The translations under genes were made by a program, and so were the position numbers. A stretch of 64,000 nucleotides of DNA, from the NCBI GenBank assembly GCA_002238415.1, contig MPMI01000019.1:1-64000 (forward strand), read 5' to 3'. The notes under the pieces were generated by a model. It made no database searches. It saw only the letters and a list, made by a program, of their open reading frames with translations, and was not told where the DNA came from. Within the stretch, counting starts at the first letter, position 1, and each line of letters starts with the position of its first letter. This document shows positions 1 to 8,599 of the stretch, piece after piece. The stretch comes from Desulfurellaceae bacterium bin18. GTDB lineage: Bacteria; Desulfobacterota; Binatia; Bin18.

Positions 1-1097
1 AGTCGGCCCTGGAGGAGTTGGCGCGCGAACCACAGCAAGCCTTGGCGGAAGACACTGAGGGGGCGCCTGCCGGGCGGCGGCGGGTTCCGCGGCGTCCGGA
101 AGCGGGCGGGCGGCACGCCCTGCGTCTGGGCGTCCTCACTGCGGGTGCCATAGGCGACGCCCCACAAGGTCGCGACCGCCAACACCAGCCAATGGCGTGC
201 GACCCGGGCGGGGTCGGTCCGGCGGGGGTGCTGCCACTGCCAGCCCCCGCCTTTCAGAGCGCGGAAGCCGCATTCAATCCACATCCGTAGCCCATACCAA
301 CACAGCCCGACCTGGGCCGGGGGGAGATCGGTCACCACCACCCACGGCTCCTGTTGCCCGGTGCCCCAGACCACCACGAGCGTGACCGCCCGCTGGCGCC
401 GCCGCTCCTGAAAGACTACCCCGCGCCCCACCCAGCCCTCGCCCGGGGCCCGGACCAACGCCATCGCCGGCTGGCGCGCGGCCCCGAAAGGTTGGAAGGC
501 GGTCGCCTGGCGCACCCGCATCACCGGATGCCAGCCCCCGGCCCGAATCGTCCGCCACAGCCGGGGGCTCCATAACCCCCGGTCAGCGAACACGACCACC
601 TGCATCTCCTTGGGAATGGCCGGGCGCAACTGGCGCAGCAAGCGCCCCAAGGGGCGCAGCCACGCCCCCTTGCGATTGGCCGGTAAGATATGCCACGCCA
701 CTGGCACCGCACTCCCGCGATACAAGACGCTGACCACTAACGCCGCGACCCGCTGCCCATGCAAGGTCGCATCCACGGCCAAGGCTAACTCGCGCCCCTG
801 CCACCACCCCAATAGCCAGCGGAGCAACGGCACGACACACTGCGCCACCTCGACCTGGACCCGACACGGCGCCGCCTTATCCCCCCCATCATATAACCAT
901 TCCCGCAGATATTGCCGGACCGTGTGAAAGCCACCGACCGCCAATAACGCACTGACCACCGCGTTCTGACACGCACTCTGGGCTACCACGGCCCCATACA
1001 CCCACAGCGCTAACCCCCGCCGCTGGGCCGGCCGTAAGACCGGCAAATACTGGGCAAGCGCCTCTTCCATCTGGTAACCTTCTCGGGGCAAGCGCAT
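1..1097 (-). CDS. IS4-family DDE transposase, partial (runs off left edge)
   Basis: Reading from ATG at 1097, one frame stays open for about 365 codons to the window edge, so the C-terminus is missing. The three acidic catalytic positions are visible: Asp in LALAVDATL, Asp in VFADRGL, and Glu in a perfect IS4 signature Y-(2)-R-(3)-E-(6)-K (YGLRMWIECGFRALK, about 296-252). This identifies a DDE transposase that would cut and join the ends of its own insertion sequence. The element's inverted repeats could not be defined because the left end lies outside the window. All other reading frames here are shadows of this gene. Confidence 0.85.
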   Translation of the reverse strand, partial: MRLPREGYQMEEALAQYLPVLRPAQRRGLALWVYGAVVAQSACQNAVVSALLAVGGFHTVRQYLREWLYDGGDKAAPCRVQVEVAQCVVPLLRWLLGWWQGRELALAVDATLHGQRVAALVVSVLYRGSAVPVAWHILPANRKGAWLRPLGRLLRQLRPAIPKEMQVVVFADRGLWSPRLWRTIRAGGWHPVMRVRQATAFQPFGAARQPAMALVRAPGEGWVGRGVVFQERRRQRAVTLVVVWGTGQQEPWVVVTDLPPAQVGLCWYGLRMWIECGFRALKGGGWQWQHPRRTDPARVARHWLVLAVATLWGVAYGTRSEDAQTQGVPPARFRTPRNPPPPGRRPLSVFRQGLLWFARQLLQGR

Positions 1098-1183
1098 GGG
1101 CTCCCTCCCGCACCATTCGAGTTTCCGCACTCCAAATGATGCCGGAGGCCCTGGCGCTTGCCTACCGCTACGGCTTCTTACCT

Positions 1184-1237
1184 ACCCCTCTGAGCTCCCG
1201 AGAGGGGATAGAAAAACTCCCCCCCACGGAGGGGTGG
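1184..1237. repeat. dispersed CCCCTC/GAGGGG palindromic repeat, copy 1
   Basis: CCCCTCT and AGAGGGG arms form a hairpin (about 1186-1208), followed by a second CCCCCC...GGAGGGGTGG unit. Related units occur near 7.6, 35.1 and 57.2 kb. The repeat lies between the transposase and the acetyltransferase, so it could belong to the insertion sequence flank or be independent. Confidence 0.5.
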
Positions 1238-1329
1238 CCCTATATACAGGCTCTCTCTGAAGGTACATTAAGCTGCCAGACGAGCCAGATGAGAGAACGT
1301 TAGACCCTGCACGAATGAGGGAGGAAGCC

Positions 1330-1947
1330 ATGCCCAAAGACACAGATACTATTACCTTCCGACCGATGACCTCAGAAGACGTTGGGGCGGTGCCGATTGG
1401 CCATCAGGGTGACGAGCAGGAGGTCCGCGCCCGCATCCAGGACCTTGGCTCAAGCGCGATCCTGGCGTTTGACGCGGCTCAGCATGTCGGCCAACTCCAG
1501 TTTCGGCGCTACGCCGCAGACACCCGCTCGCCCAAGGGGCTATGGGACCCGTTGTATTGGGGCGAGTTCGGCAGCGCAGCACCCGCGCTGCCGGACCGCA
1601 GCCTGTCCGTTTACTGTTACCATGTCGGCCAACTCGACGACACGGACGACCGAGACCCGCGCTATCAGGGCCGAGGCATTGGCCTGCGGCTCTTGGACTC
1701 TTTTTTGGCCTGGGCCAAGCAGGCCGGATTCGAGGCGGTGACGGCCAAGGCCACCCCTACCCCACGGGCCGTCATGGCTTTTATGGGCGGGCAGCCACCC
1801 AAAGCCTATCTTGCACGCGGGTTCGAGGTCTTTTCGAGCGTGGTTGATACCGAGCTGCGCGACCTCGTAAAAGACAGACAGCTTGTGCCGGCTGACGCGG
1901 ACTTGGATAGCGCCGCGCGTATCAGCTATTGCGTGAAGTTTCTCTAA
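1330..1947 (+). CDS. GNAT-family N-acetyltransferase
   Basis: A 205-residue protein predicted to move an acetyl group from acetyl-CoA to an unknown amine. The acetyl-CoA loop of motif A is visible as RYQGRGIGLRLLDSFLAWA, preceding a strand with EAVTAKA as in the GNAT fold. ATG 1330 is chosen over the in-frame ATG at 1315 because GAGGAAG lies a few bases before it. It stands alone on the plus strand between the insertion sequence and a HicB-like gene, so its substrate cannot be inferred from context. Confidence 0.75.
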   Translation: MPKDTDTITFRPMTSEDVGAVPIGHQGDEQEVRARIQDLGSSAILAFDAAQHVGQLQFRRYAADTRSPKGLWDPLYWGEFGSAAPALPDRSLSVYCYHVGQLDDTDDRDPRYQGRGIGLRLLDSFLAWAKQAGFEAVTAKATPTPRAVMAFMGGQPPKAYLARGFEVFSSVVDTELRDLVKDRQLVPADADLDSAARISYCVKFL

Positions 1948-2039
1948 CGCTCCGCGCCTGATCCCCTCATACTCTCTAGCTCGTCGCATGCTGTTACGGC
2001 TGATCTTGCGTGGACATATATAGAGGCAGATATCAAACC

Positions 2040-2369
2040 ATGATGGAGTACAAAGGCTATATTGGACATGTTGAGTTTGACGACGAGGCGGATATTCTCC
2101 ACGGCGAAGTTATCAACATTCGGGATGTCGTCACATTTCAAGCAACCTCCGTCAAAGAGGTCCATAAAGCATTTCAAGAGTCTGTCGATGACTATCTCGA
2201 ATTTTGCCAATCTCGGAACGAGTCACCTGATAAACCGTTTTCGGGCAAGTTTTCCCTTCGTATCCCACCGGAGTTGCATCGGAAGGTACATATCCATGCA
2301 AAACGCGACAGAAAAAGTCTGAATGCATGGGTGTCGGAGACATTGGAAGCAGCAGTTGCCGAACAATAA
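2040..2369 (+). CDS. orphan HicB-type antitoxin-like protein
   Basis: A 109-residue protein with the HicB layout. An N-terminal degenerate RNase-H-like half (MEYKGYIGHVEFDDEADI, then a segment ending DDYLEFC) is followed by a C-terminal ribbon-helix-helix half (FSLRIPPELHRKVHIHAK, SLNAWVSETLE). HicB proteins normally neutralise a HicA mRNA interferase and repress their own promoter. No HicA-like reading frame exists in the 90 bases before or 120 bases after it, so it is an orphan. A GTG at 2010 is an alternative start. The double ATG at 2040/2043 fits the family better. Confidence 0.8.
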   Translation: MMEYKGYIGHVEFDDEADILHGEVINIRDVVTFQATSVKEVHKAFQESVDDYLEFCQSRNESPDKPFSGKFSLRIPPELHRKVHIHAKRDRKSLNAWVSETLEAAVAEQ

Positions 2370-2489
2370 AAATGAATGATAGCAACCCTCTCCCAGGCCG
2401 TCGCGTGAACCAACGGGCGGGGTCGCCTAGCCAAACTCCGCCACACTTGGTATTTTGGCCGGATACAGTACACACAAAGGAGGCCAGGT

Positions 2490-3737
2490 ATGAAAGTTTC
2501 CATGTTTCACCTGATGCCCTACCGGGACCTGCCGGACGATTTTGAGCAAAAATACCACTCGGTCTGGGTCGATCCGCCCTGGACGGAACTGGGCGACGCC
2601 GAGAAAGTCGGTCAGTATTACAACTGGTCACTGGACGAGCTGATCCATGCCGCCAAATCCGGTATGGACGGTATCTGCGTCAATGAGCATCACCAGAATG
2701 CCTATGGCTTTATGCCCAACCCCAACCTGATGGGTTCGGTCCTGGCCCGTGCCACCAATGGTATGGACGTGGCGGTGGTGCAAATGGGCTCTACGCTCCC
2801 GACGACCAACCCGCCCACGCGCGTGGCCGAAGAATACGGCATGCTGGATACCATAAGTGGCGGCCGTTTAGTCGCCGGTATGCCGCTGGGAACGGCTATG
2901 GATGCCACCTTGTGCGCGGGCATTACGCCGATTGAGCAGCGCGAGCGCTATTACGAGGCCCACGATCTGATCCTCAAGGCCTGGACCGCGGATGATATCT
3001 TCGCCTGGAACGGCAAATATTATCAGCTCCCCAAGGTCAACGTCTGGCCGCGGCCGATCCAGCAACCCCATCCGCCGGTCTGGATCCCCGGACTCGGCAG
3101 CCTCAGCACCTGGGAATTTGCCGCCCAACACAACCATTGCTACTGCTTTTTAAGCTACTACGGCCCCAAGGCGGGCAAGAGCGTGATGGACGGGTTCTGG
3201 CAGTTCATCGGTGATCGCGGCATCGAGCCCAACCCCTACCGCGCCGGTTTTCTGCAACTCGTGGCCGTGGCCGAAACCGACGCCAAGGCCGAAGCCCTGT
3301 ATGAAAAGCATATCCAATACTTCTATAACAAATCCTTGCATATTCCGCCCGAATACTTCTTCCCGCCGGGCCACCAGGATTATCGCAGCCTGGAAAACAA
3401 TATCCGCAAGGGCATCTTCAAGAGCTATTTCGATAAACTCGACTCCATCCCCAACTGGAAGTTCAAAGACTTTGTGGATGAAGGCTTCGTGATTGCCGGC
3501 AGCCCGGCAACCGTGCGCGACATGCTCGCCGACGCGGCCAAAGACCTGCGAATCGGCAATCTGATGGTCTTGTTGCATATCGGCTCCATGCCGCATGACT
3601 TAACCCTCAAAAACATCGATATGTTCAGCAGCGAAGTCATGCCCCATATCCACGATATGTGGGACAACCAGTGGGAGAACCACTGGTGGCCGGAAAAGCT
3701 GCGGACCAAGCGCCAGGCCTCAATTGCGGCCTTGTAA
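2490..3737 (+). CDS. LLM-class flavin-dependent monooxygenase
   Basis: A 415-residue luciferase-like alpha/beta-barrel protein, first gene of a three-gene operon. Family features seen are an N-terminal strand MKVSMFHLMPYRDLP, the motif VNEHHQNAYG, the flavin-site segment GGRLVAGMPLGTAMD and the family-typical PRPIQQPHPPVWIPGLGS. These enzymes use reduced FMN or F420 and O2 to oxidise organic substrates. The substrate is unknown. A strong AAAGGAGG ribosome site precedes ATG 2490. The hydrolase and VOC genes follow within 24-27 bases each, suggesting a catabolic route that opens an oxidised product. Confidence 0.88.
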   Translation: MKVSMFHLMPYRDLPDDFEQKYHSVWVDPPWTELGDAEKVGQYYNWSLDELIHAAKSGMDGICVNEHHQNAYGFMPNPNLMGSVLARATNGMDVAVVQMGSTLPTTNPPTRVAEEYGMLDTISGGRLVAGMPLGTAMDATLCAGITPIEQRERYYEAHDLILKAWTADDIFAWNGKYYQLPKVNVWPRPIQQPHPPVWIPGLGSLSTWEFAAQHNHCYCFLSYYGPKAGKSVMDGFWQFIGDRGIEPNPYRAGFLQLVAVAETDAKAEALYEKHIQYFYNKSLHIPPEYFFPPGHQDYRSLENNIRKGIFKSYFDKLDSIPNWKFKDFVDEGFVIAGSPATVRDMLADAAKDLRIGNLMVLLHIGSMPHDLTLKNIDMFSSEVMPHIHDMWDNQWENHWWPEKLRTKRQASIAAL

Positions 3738-3761
3738 GGATAGACCTAAAGGGAAAAACAG

Positions 3762-4559
3762 ATGGTTGCAGTCCAAGAACAAACCGTCAGTGTGTGGAAA
3801 AATCAGATCAACCCCAAAGTCCACGTCGCCGGCAGTGGGCCGGCACTGGTATTCTTGCACGGTGCCTACGGCCTGACCTGGGACCCCTTTCTGGACACGC
3901 TGGCCGAGCAATATACCGTGTACGCACCCGAGCATCCGGGTACGACCCTGGGTGATCCGGACGGCATAAAGGCCCTGGATGATTTATGGGACCTGGTGCT
4001 GTATTACGACGAGCTGTTTGCCCAGCTCGGCTTAGACAATCCAACGGTCATCGGTCATTCGTTTGGCGGCATGGTCGCCGCGGAAATCGCCGCCTGCTAT
4101 CCGCAGCGGGTTGGCAAACTCGTGCTGCTGAGTCCCATCGGCCTCTGGCGGGACGACGTCCCGGTCAAAAACTGGATGATCCTGCCTGCGGAAGAAGTGG
4201 TCAAAGCCGCCTTCTATGACCCCAGTGGTCCACTCGCCCAGCAGATGCTGAGCGTGCCGGAGGACGAGAAGGAAGCCCAAGACCTGCAAATTCGAGTGAC
4301 CTGGTCACTCGCCTGTACCGGCAAATTTATCTGGCCCATTCCGGATAAAGGACTCAAGAAACGCATCCATCGGATTACGGCCCCGACCCTGATTGTCTGG
4401 GGCACTGAGGACAAGCTCGTCCCACCGACGTATGCCGATGAGTTTGGCAGTCGGATTGCCGGCTCCCGGATTGCTATGGTCGAACAGGCGGCTCATGTGC
4501 CCCAGTTAGAGCAACTCGGACGTGTCTCCGACTTGATCCGAGATTTTATCCAACCTTAA
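3762..4559 (+). CDS. alpha/beta-fold hydrolase
   Basis: A 265-residue cytoplasmic hydrolase. The oxyanion region VFLHGAYG and the nucleophile elbow GHSFGGM (Ser) are present. The late acid and histidine fit VWGTEDKLVPP and EQAAHVPQLEQ. It belongs to the C-C bond/ester hydrolase branch that often acts on ring-cleavage or Baeyer-Villiger products. It sits 24 bases after the LLM oxygenase and 27 before a VOC protein, so it probably hydrolyses the product of the oxygenase (inference from context). Confidence 0.88.
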   Translation: MVAVQEQTVSVWKNQINPKVHVAGSGPALVFLHGAYGLTWDPFLDTLAEQYTVYAPEHPGTTLGDPDGIKALDDLWDLVLYYDELFAQLGLDNPTVIGHSFGGMVAAEIAACYPQRVGKLVLLSPIGLWRDDVPVKNWMILPAEEVVKAAFYDPSGPLAQQMLSVPEDEKEAQDLQIRVTWSLACTGKFIWPIPDKGLKKRIHRITAPTLIVWGTEDKLVPPTYADEFGSRIAGSRIAMVEQAAHVPQLEQLGRVSDLIRDFIQP

Positions 4560-4586
4560 CCCTGTCACAGAAGAAGGAGGTAGAGC

Positions 4587-4958
4587 ATGATTAGTTATGT
4601 CACAATCGGAACGAACGATCTGGACCGCGCGGCCAAGTATTATGATGAACTTCTGGCCGAACTTGGGGCCAAGCGCACGATGGATACTGAGCGCATTATC
4701 TTATGGGGTACGGGTCCAGGGGCTCCGATGTTGGCGGTGTGCAAGCCGTTCGACGGCAGTGCCGCCTCGGTCGGCAATGGTGTGATGGTCGCGCTCGCCG
4801 CGAGCAGCGCGGAACAGGTCGCTGCAATCCATGCCAAGGCGCTGGAATTGGGCGGTACGGACGAAGGTGCGCCTGGGCCACGTGGTGACGGCGGCATGAC
4901 CATCGGGTATTTTCGCGATCCGGACGGCAACAAGCTCAACGCCATCCATATGGGATAA
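4587..4958 (+). CDS. VOC-family protein (glyoxalase/dioxygenase fold)
   Basis: A 123-residue single vicinal-oxygen-chelate module with MISYVTIGTNDLDRAAKYYD at the start and GYFRDPDGNKLNAIHMG at the end, the usual beta-alpha-beta-beta-beta signature. AAGAAGGAGG precedes the ATG. As last gene of the LLM-hydrolase-VOC operon it may isomerise or cleave an intermediate. Metal ligands cannot be assigned with confidence, and many such small VOC proteins have no known reaction. Confidence 0.82.
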   Translation: MISYVTIGTNDLDRAAKYYDELLAELGAKRTMDTERIILWGTGPGAPMLAVCKPFDGSAASVGNGVMVALAASSAEQVAAIHAKALELGGTDEGAPGPRGDGGMTIGYFRDPDGNKLNAIHMG

Positions 4959-4983
4959 ATTCGCAGATTGGGCATTTGCAAAC

Positions 4984-5014
4984 AAAAGGTGGGGTCATTC
5001 GACCCCACCTTTTT
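4984..5014 (+). terminator. rho-independent terminator of the LLM-hydrolase-VOC operon
   Basis: A perfect 13-bp stem (AAAAGGTGGGGTC pairing with GACCCCACCTTTT), a four-base loop ATTC and a T run. It lies 25 bases after the VOC stop codon. A further partial copy GACCCCACCT follows at about 5026. Confidence 0.92.
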
Positions 5015-5068
5015 CGTTCCCAACAGCGACCCCACCTCCCCGTCTCTCTAGCCATCCCGACAATACCC

Positions 5069-5632
5069 ATGCGTACCAAGGTCTGGATTTTTGGCTATGG
5101 ATCATTGGTCTGGAACCCTGGCTTTTCTTTTGAACAGAGTCAGGTCGGCTACATCCGAGGCTGGGCGCGCCGTTTTTACCAGGGCTCACCCGACCATAGA
5201 GGGATTCCGGGTTCCCCAGGGCGCGTCGTCACCCTGGTCTCCGATACCCAATCGGTGTGCTGGGGCGTGGCTTATCAGGTTGCCGGGGAGTCCCTGACAT
5301 CGATTTTTTCTTATCTTGATGAGCGCGAGCAAGGCGGGTTTCGCCGGTACCAGGTGGACTTTTACCCCAAGACCACTGCAATCGACGCCTCTGCGTCCGC
5401 CGTGACCACCGCCGCTGTCTACATCGCTCGGGACGATAATCCGTACTATCTCGGTCCGGCCTCCGTGTCGGAGATGGCCCGCCATATTTTTCATGCAAAG
5501 GGTCCGAGCGGCTCGAATCGGGACTATCTTATCCGACTGGCCGAGAGCTTACGTGGCCTGGGAGTGACGGATACGCATGTCACCGAACTCGAACATCATA
5601 TCCGTCAGCTTGAAGCCCAAGGTCAAGAATAG
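5069..5632 (+). CDS. gamma-glutamylcyclotransferase, ChaC-like
   Basis: A 187-residue protein beginning MRTKVWIFGYGSLVWNPGF, the substrate-binding FGYGSL loop of the ChaC/GGCT family. The catalytic glutamate region is YLDEREQGGFRRY. ChaC enzymes degrade glutathione to 5-oxoproline and Cys-Gly. The reading frame extends upstream through the terminator, so the start is placed at ATG 5069, right before the conserved core. It is not part of the preceding operon. Confidence 0.85.
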   Translation: MRTKVWIFGYGSLVWNPGFSFEQSQVGYIRGWARRFYQGSPDHRGIPGSPGRVVTLVSDTQSVCWGVAYQVAGESLTSIFSYLDEREQGGFRRYQVDFYPKTTAIDASASAVTTAAVYIARDDNPYYLGPASVSEMARHIFHAKGPSGSNRDYLIRLAESLRGLGVTDTHVTELEHHIRQLEAQGQE

Positions 5633-5641
5633 ACCAAGCGG

Positions 5642-5664
5642 CTGAGGCGAAGAATACGCCTCAG
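5642..5664. terminator. possible bidirectional hairpin between convergent genes
   Basis: CTGAGGCG and CGCCTCAG form an 8-bp stem with a 7-base loop in the 45-base gap between the ChaC-like gene and the convergent PQQ dehydrogenase. No strong T run, so activity is uncertain. Confidence 0.4.
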
Positions 5665-5677
5665 GGACGGCATCGGA

Positions 5678-7513
5678 TCAATCGGGCAGGCCAAAGGCAA
5701 TAACCGCATTGCCCAGAGGAAAATCGAACAATTTGTGTCCACCGGCGGCAACCGCCACAAATTGCTTCCCGTCCACCGCATACGCTACCGGCGGAGCATT
5801 GACCCCGGCCCCGGCGTTGAAGTGCCACAGCGTCGTGCCGTCCTGGGCATTCCGGGCAACAAACTTGCCGTTCGATTCACCGTGAAAGATCAGTCCGCCC
5901 GCCGTCGCGAGCGAACCGCTCACCAGCGGCAGATCCGTTTTGACCTGCCATTTGATCTTCCCGTCCTGGGGCGCTATGGCGCTCAGAGTTCCCCAGCGTT
6001 CGACGGTTTTATCGAACGAAATGACAATCCGCTCAGGCTGTCCGGCCTCCCCCGGCTTGAGCTGATAGCGCGTCGGGTTATGGGTCCCCGAGACGTATAA
6101 CCAGCCGGTCCGGGGACTGTACGACGTGGGTGGCCAGTTTGCTCCGCCCGCCGCACCGGGCGCAATCAACATCCCTTCAGGGGTCGGTCTGTGAAAGAGC
6201 AAATCATTCTGCGGCACAAAGGCTTCTGAGCGGCGTAATGGCTCGCCGGTCTCCCGGTCGAATATATACAGCCAGCCGGATTTCGAGGCTTCCGCTACTG
6301 CTCGGACCGTTGTGCCATTGGCGGAAAAGTCAAACAGAACCGGGGGTGAGGCCACATCATAGCCCCAGATGTCGTGCGGGACAATTTGATGATACCAGCG
6401 CAACACACCGGTCTGTATGTCGAGCGCAACCAGGGAGGCGGTGTACAGATTGTCGCCGGGGCGTTTGTAATCATCATAACCGGGCGACGCATTTCCAGTC
6501 CCGAAATAGATCAGGCCCAACTCCGGGTCGATTGACGGTGAGGAATAAATCGAGCCACCGCCAGTCTTCCAGGCCTCGCGGTATGTGTCCGCATTGGCGC
6601 GTTCGGCGGCCAGGTCCCGCTCCAGTACGTCGCCAAACGCGGTCTGGCCGACGAAATCACCTTCCCAGCCTTCCGAGGCGGTTGAATACCAGCGCCACAC
6701 CAACTGCCCGGTCGTTGCATCATAAGCGGACAGGAAGGCACGCAGGCCGCGCCGCGGACCGGGCCGGCCGAGGAGAGACGGATCGTCCGCTTCGGCTTCA
6801 CCCAGTACGCCGCTATAGCCGGTCCCGCTCACGCCGACGAATACCTTATCGTCGTAGACGACCGGCGCCATATTGCCGGCAAAGCGTGTCAGTGCCGTGA
6901 GTGTGGCCACGTTTTCGGGCTGTGCCGCGTCTGTGGCTTTGATTGCTTTTAGCGCCGTCAGGTCAGACGGATTTCCGGTCGTCGGATCGACAACCGGCAT
7001 ATCCCACACGCGGTCTCCCGTATCAGCATCGAGCGCTACCAGACGCGCGTCCGCGGTGATCATATACAGTCGCCCGTAGCCGAGAGCGAGCCCCCGGTTG
7101 TGGGTGCCGCAACAGAGCGTATCAACCGACATCTCATGCGTGTAGCGCCAGCGCTCTATCCCGGTTGCCGCATCAAGGGCAACCACGTGGTTATACGGCG
7201 TGGTGAGATACAGCGCTCCGTCGGCAACAAGAGGATTAGTTGGAAACGTCCCGAGCACACCGGTCTGATAGATCCATTTCGGCACCAATTGATGCACGTT
7301 ATCGGTCGTGATCTGCTCAAGCCCGCTGTAGCGCTGATTGGCATAGCCGTGTCCATAGGTCAGCCAGTTGTCATGGTCGGCGTGGGCTTGGAGTAAACGC
7401 GTCCCCTCGACCGCTCTGGTCGTTCCACCGCCAAGACAGACGACAACAGCGACAAAGACCGCGATCCGCATGCCCTGTCTGAACGTCGTGCTTCGTCCTC
7501 TTCGTTCGTGCAT
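5678..7513 (-). CDS. PQQ-dependent alcohol dehydrogenase (quinoprotein), exported
   Basis: A 611-residue eight-bladed propeller enzyme that oxidises alcohols in the periplasm using pyrroloquinoline quinone. Seen: a hydrophobic signal segment (residues 15-35, MRIAVFVAVVVCLGGG), the family start DNWLTYGHGYANQRYSGL, the vicinal Cys134-Cys135 pair in DTLCCGTHNRG that caps PQQ, and repeated tryptophan-docking W motifs. There is no C-terminal haem CxxCH domain, so electrons must go to a separate cytochrome not encoded nearby. The start could be ATG 7513 or the internal ATG at 7471; neither has a strong ribosome site. Confidence 0.9.
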   Translation of the reverse strand: MHERRGRSTTFRQGMRIAVFVAVVVCLGGGTTRAVEGTRLLQAHADHDNWLTYGHGYANQRYSGLEQITTDNVHQLVPKWIYQTGVLGTFPTNPLVADGALYLTTPYNHVVALDAATGIERWRYTHEMSVDTLCCGTHNRGLALGYGRLYMITADARLVALDADTGDRVWDMPVVDPTTGNPSDLTALKAIKATDAAQPENVATLTALTRFAGNMAPVVYDDKVFVGVSGTGYSGVLGEAEADDPSLLGRPGPRRGLRAFLSAYDATTGQLVWRWYSTASEGWEGDFVGQTAFGDVLERDLAAERANADTYREAWKTGGGSIYSSPSIDPELGLIYFGTGNASPGYDDYKRPGDNLYTASLVALDIQTGVLRWYHQIVPHDIWGYDVASPPVLFDFSANGTTVRAVAEASKSGWLYIFDRETGEPLRRSEAFVPQNDLLFHRPTPEGMLIAPGAAGGANWPPTSYSPRTGWLYVSGTHNPTRYQLKPGEAGQPERIVISFDKTVERWGTLSAIAPQDGKIKWQVKTDLPLVSGSLATAGGLIFHGESNGKFVARNAQDGTTLWHFNAGAGVNAPPVAYAVDGKQFVAVAAGGHKLFDFPLGNAVIAFGLPD

Positions 7514-7551
7514 ATGGCTCTACGTACAGGAAAATCGATGCAGTGCATAAT

Positions 7552-7673
7552 CCTCTCTTGGGAGGGGTGATGCGAAAGGGAACCCACCCCGGCCCTTCGG
7601 GCCACCCCTCCGAGGAGGGGACTAGACCATATCCCCTCTTGGGAGGGGTGCCGCGCCAGCGGCGGGGTGGGTT
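7552..7673. repeat. dispersed CCCCTC/GAGGGG palindromic repeat, copy 2 (two to three units)
   Basis: Repeated units of CCCCTC-TTGG-GAGGGGTG and ACCCACCCCGG...CCGGGGTGGGTT type, with the central palindrome GGCCCTTCGGGCC. The element fills most of the gap between the divergent PQQ dehydrogenase and the TIGR03084 gene. Homologous units are at about 1.2, 35.1 and 57.2 kb. Confidence 0.75.
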
Positions 7674-7761
7674 ATCCCCGGCCCTCGGCGAGTGGCCTTT
7701 TCACCCTGGGTGTGATTTGTTTGCCCGGCCAAATGAGCGATACAGTGGATAGGAGTAGCCT

Positions 7762-8559
7762 ATGTTGCAGCAAGCCCTGGATTTCCGGGAAGAGAGCGAC
7801 GCGGTCTTCGTCCTGCTCGACGGGTTGGACGACCAGGACTGGGGAAGGAAAACGCAGTTCAAAGAGTGGACGCTCAACGATATCGTGGCCCATCTGCATA
7901 TGGGCGACTATGCGGCCGATCTTTCATTACAGGATACGAGTGCCTTCCTGGACCTGGTGAAAGAATTTGCCACCGGCCGCAAGCAGTACGGCCTTCTGGC
8001 CTTCACCCATGTCTGGCTTGACGGGCTACGGGATCGCGCACTGTTACAGCGCTGGCATACTTTCTCTCTTGAGATGGCGGAGCGCTTTGCGGTGGCGGAC
8101 CCGAAAAAACGGGTGCAATGGTTTGGGCCGGACATGAGTGTGCGTTCCAGTATCACGGCGCGTCTGATGGAAACCTGGGCGCACAGTCAGGCCATATACG
8201 ACCTGCTGGGTCAAACGCGAACCAACACCGACCGGATCAAGAATATCGTCGTCATGGGGATGAATACCTTCGGCTGGACCTTCACGAACCGCAAACTTGC
8301 CGTCCCAACGGACGGCCCCTACCTGCGGCTCAACGCCCCATCGGGAGAGATATGGGAGTGGAATCGGCCGGATCAGGCGGACCGGATCGAGGGCAGCGCG
8401 GTCGAGTTCTGTCAGGTGGTCACGCAGGTGCGCAATATCGCGGACACCTCACTTGAAGTGAGTGGCGCTACGGCCACCAGATGGATGGCCCTTGCCCAGT
8501 GCTTTGCCGGCCCACCGGAAGAGCCGCCCGCACCGGGTAGCCGATTCACCCTCGTCTGA
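7762..8559 (+). CDS. TIGR03084-like metal-binding protein (DinB/MDMPI-N type)
   Basis: A 265-residue protein with an N-terminal four-helix mycothiol-dependent-isomerase-like domain. Candidate metal ligands are the His in NDIVAHLHMGDYA and the ETWAHSQAIYD motif. The C-terminal part contains QVRNIADTSLEVSG and RWMALAQCFAGPP, typical of the TIGR03084 group. The reaction is unknown; relatives carry out thiol-dependent isomerisations or transfers. AGGAG precedes the ATG. It is followed 40 bases later by a Rieske oxygenase, which may share a transcript. Confidence 0.78.
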   Translation: MLQQALDFREESDAVFVLLDGLDDQDWGRKTQFKEWTLNDIVAHLHMGDYAADLSLQDTSAFLDLVKEFATGRKQYGLLAFTHVWLDGLRDRALLQRWHTFSLEMAERFAVADPKKRVQWFGPDMSVRSSITARLMETWAHSQAIYDLLGQTRTNTDRIKNIVVMGMNTFGWTFTNRKLAVPTDGPYLRLNAPSGEIWEWNRPDQADRIEGSAVEFCQVVTQVRNIADTSLEVSGATATRWMALAQCFAGPPEEPPAPGSRFTLV

Positions 8560-8599
8560 GGGCCTTTGCCTCACCGCATTCCATTCAGGAGGGAAGTGC

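Noticed and set aside
18-976. Several short open frames on both strands in the first kilobase
   Set aside because: They are shadows of the IS4 transposase frame, which is open from 1097 to the left edge and carries the DDE and YREK residues.
7100-7396. 98-codon plus-strand frame inside the PQQ dehydrogenase
   Set aside because: Antisense shadow; the minus-strand enzyme is continuous and motif-complete.
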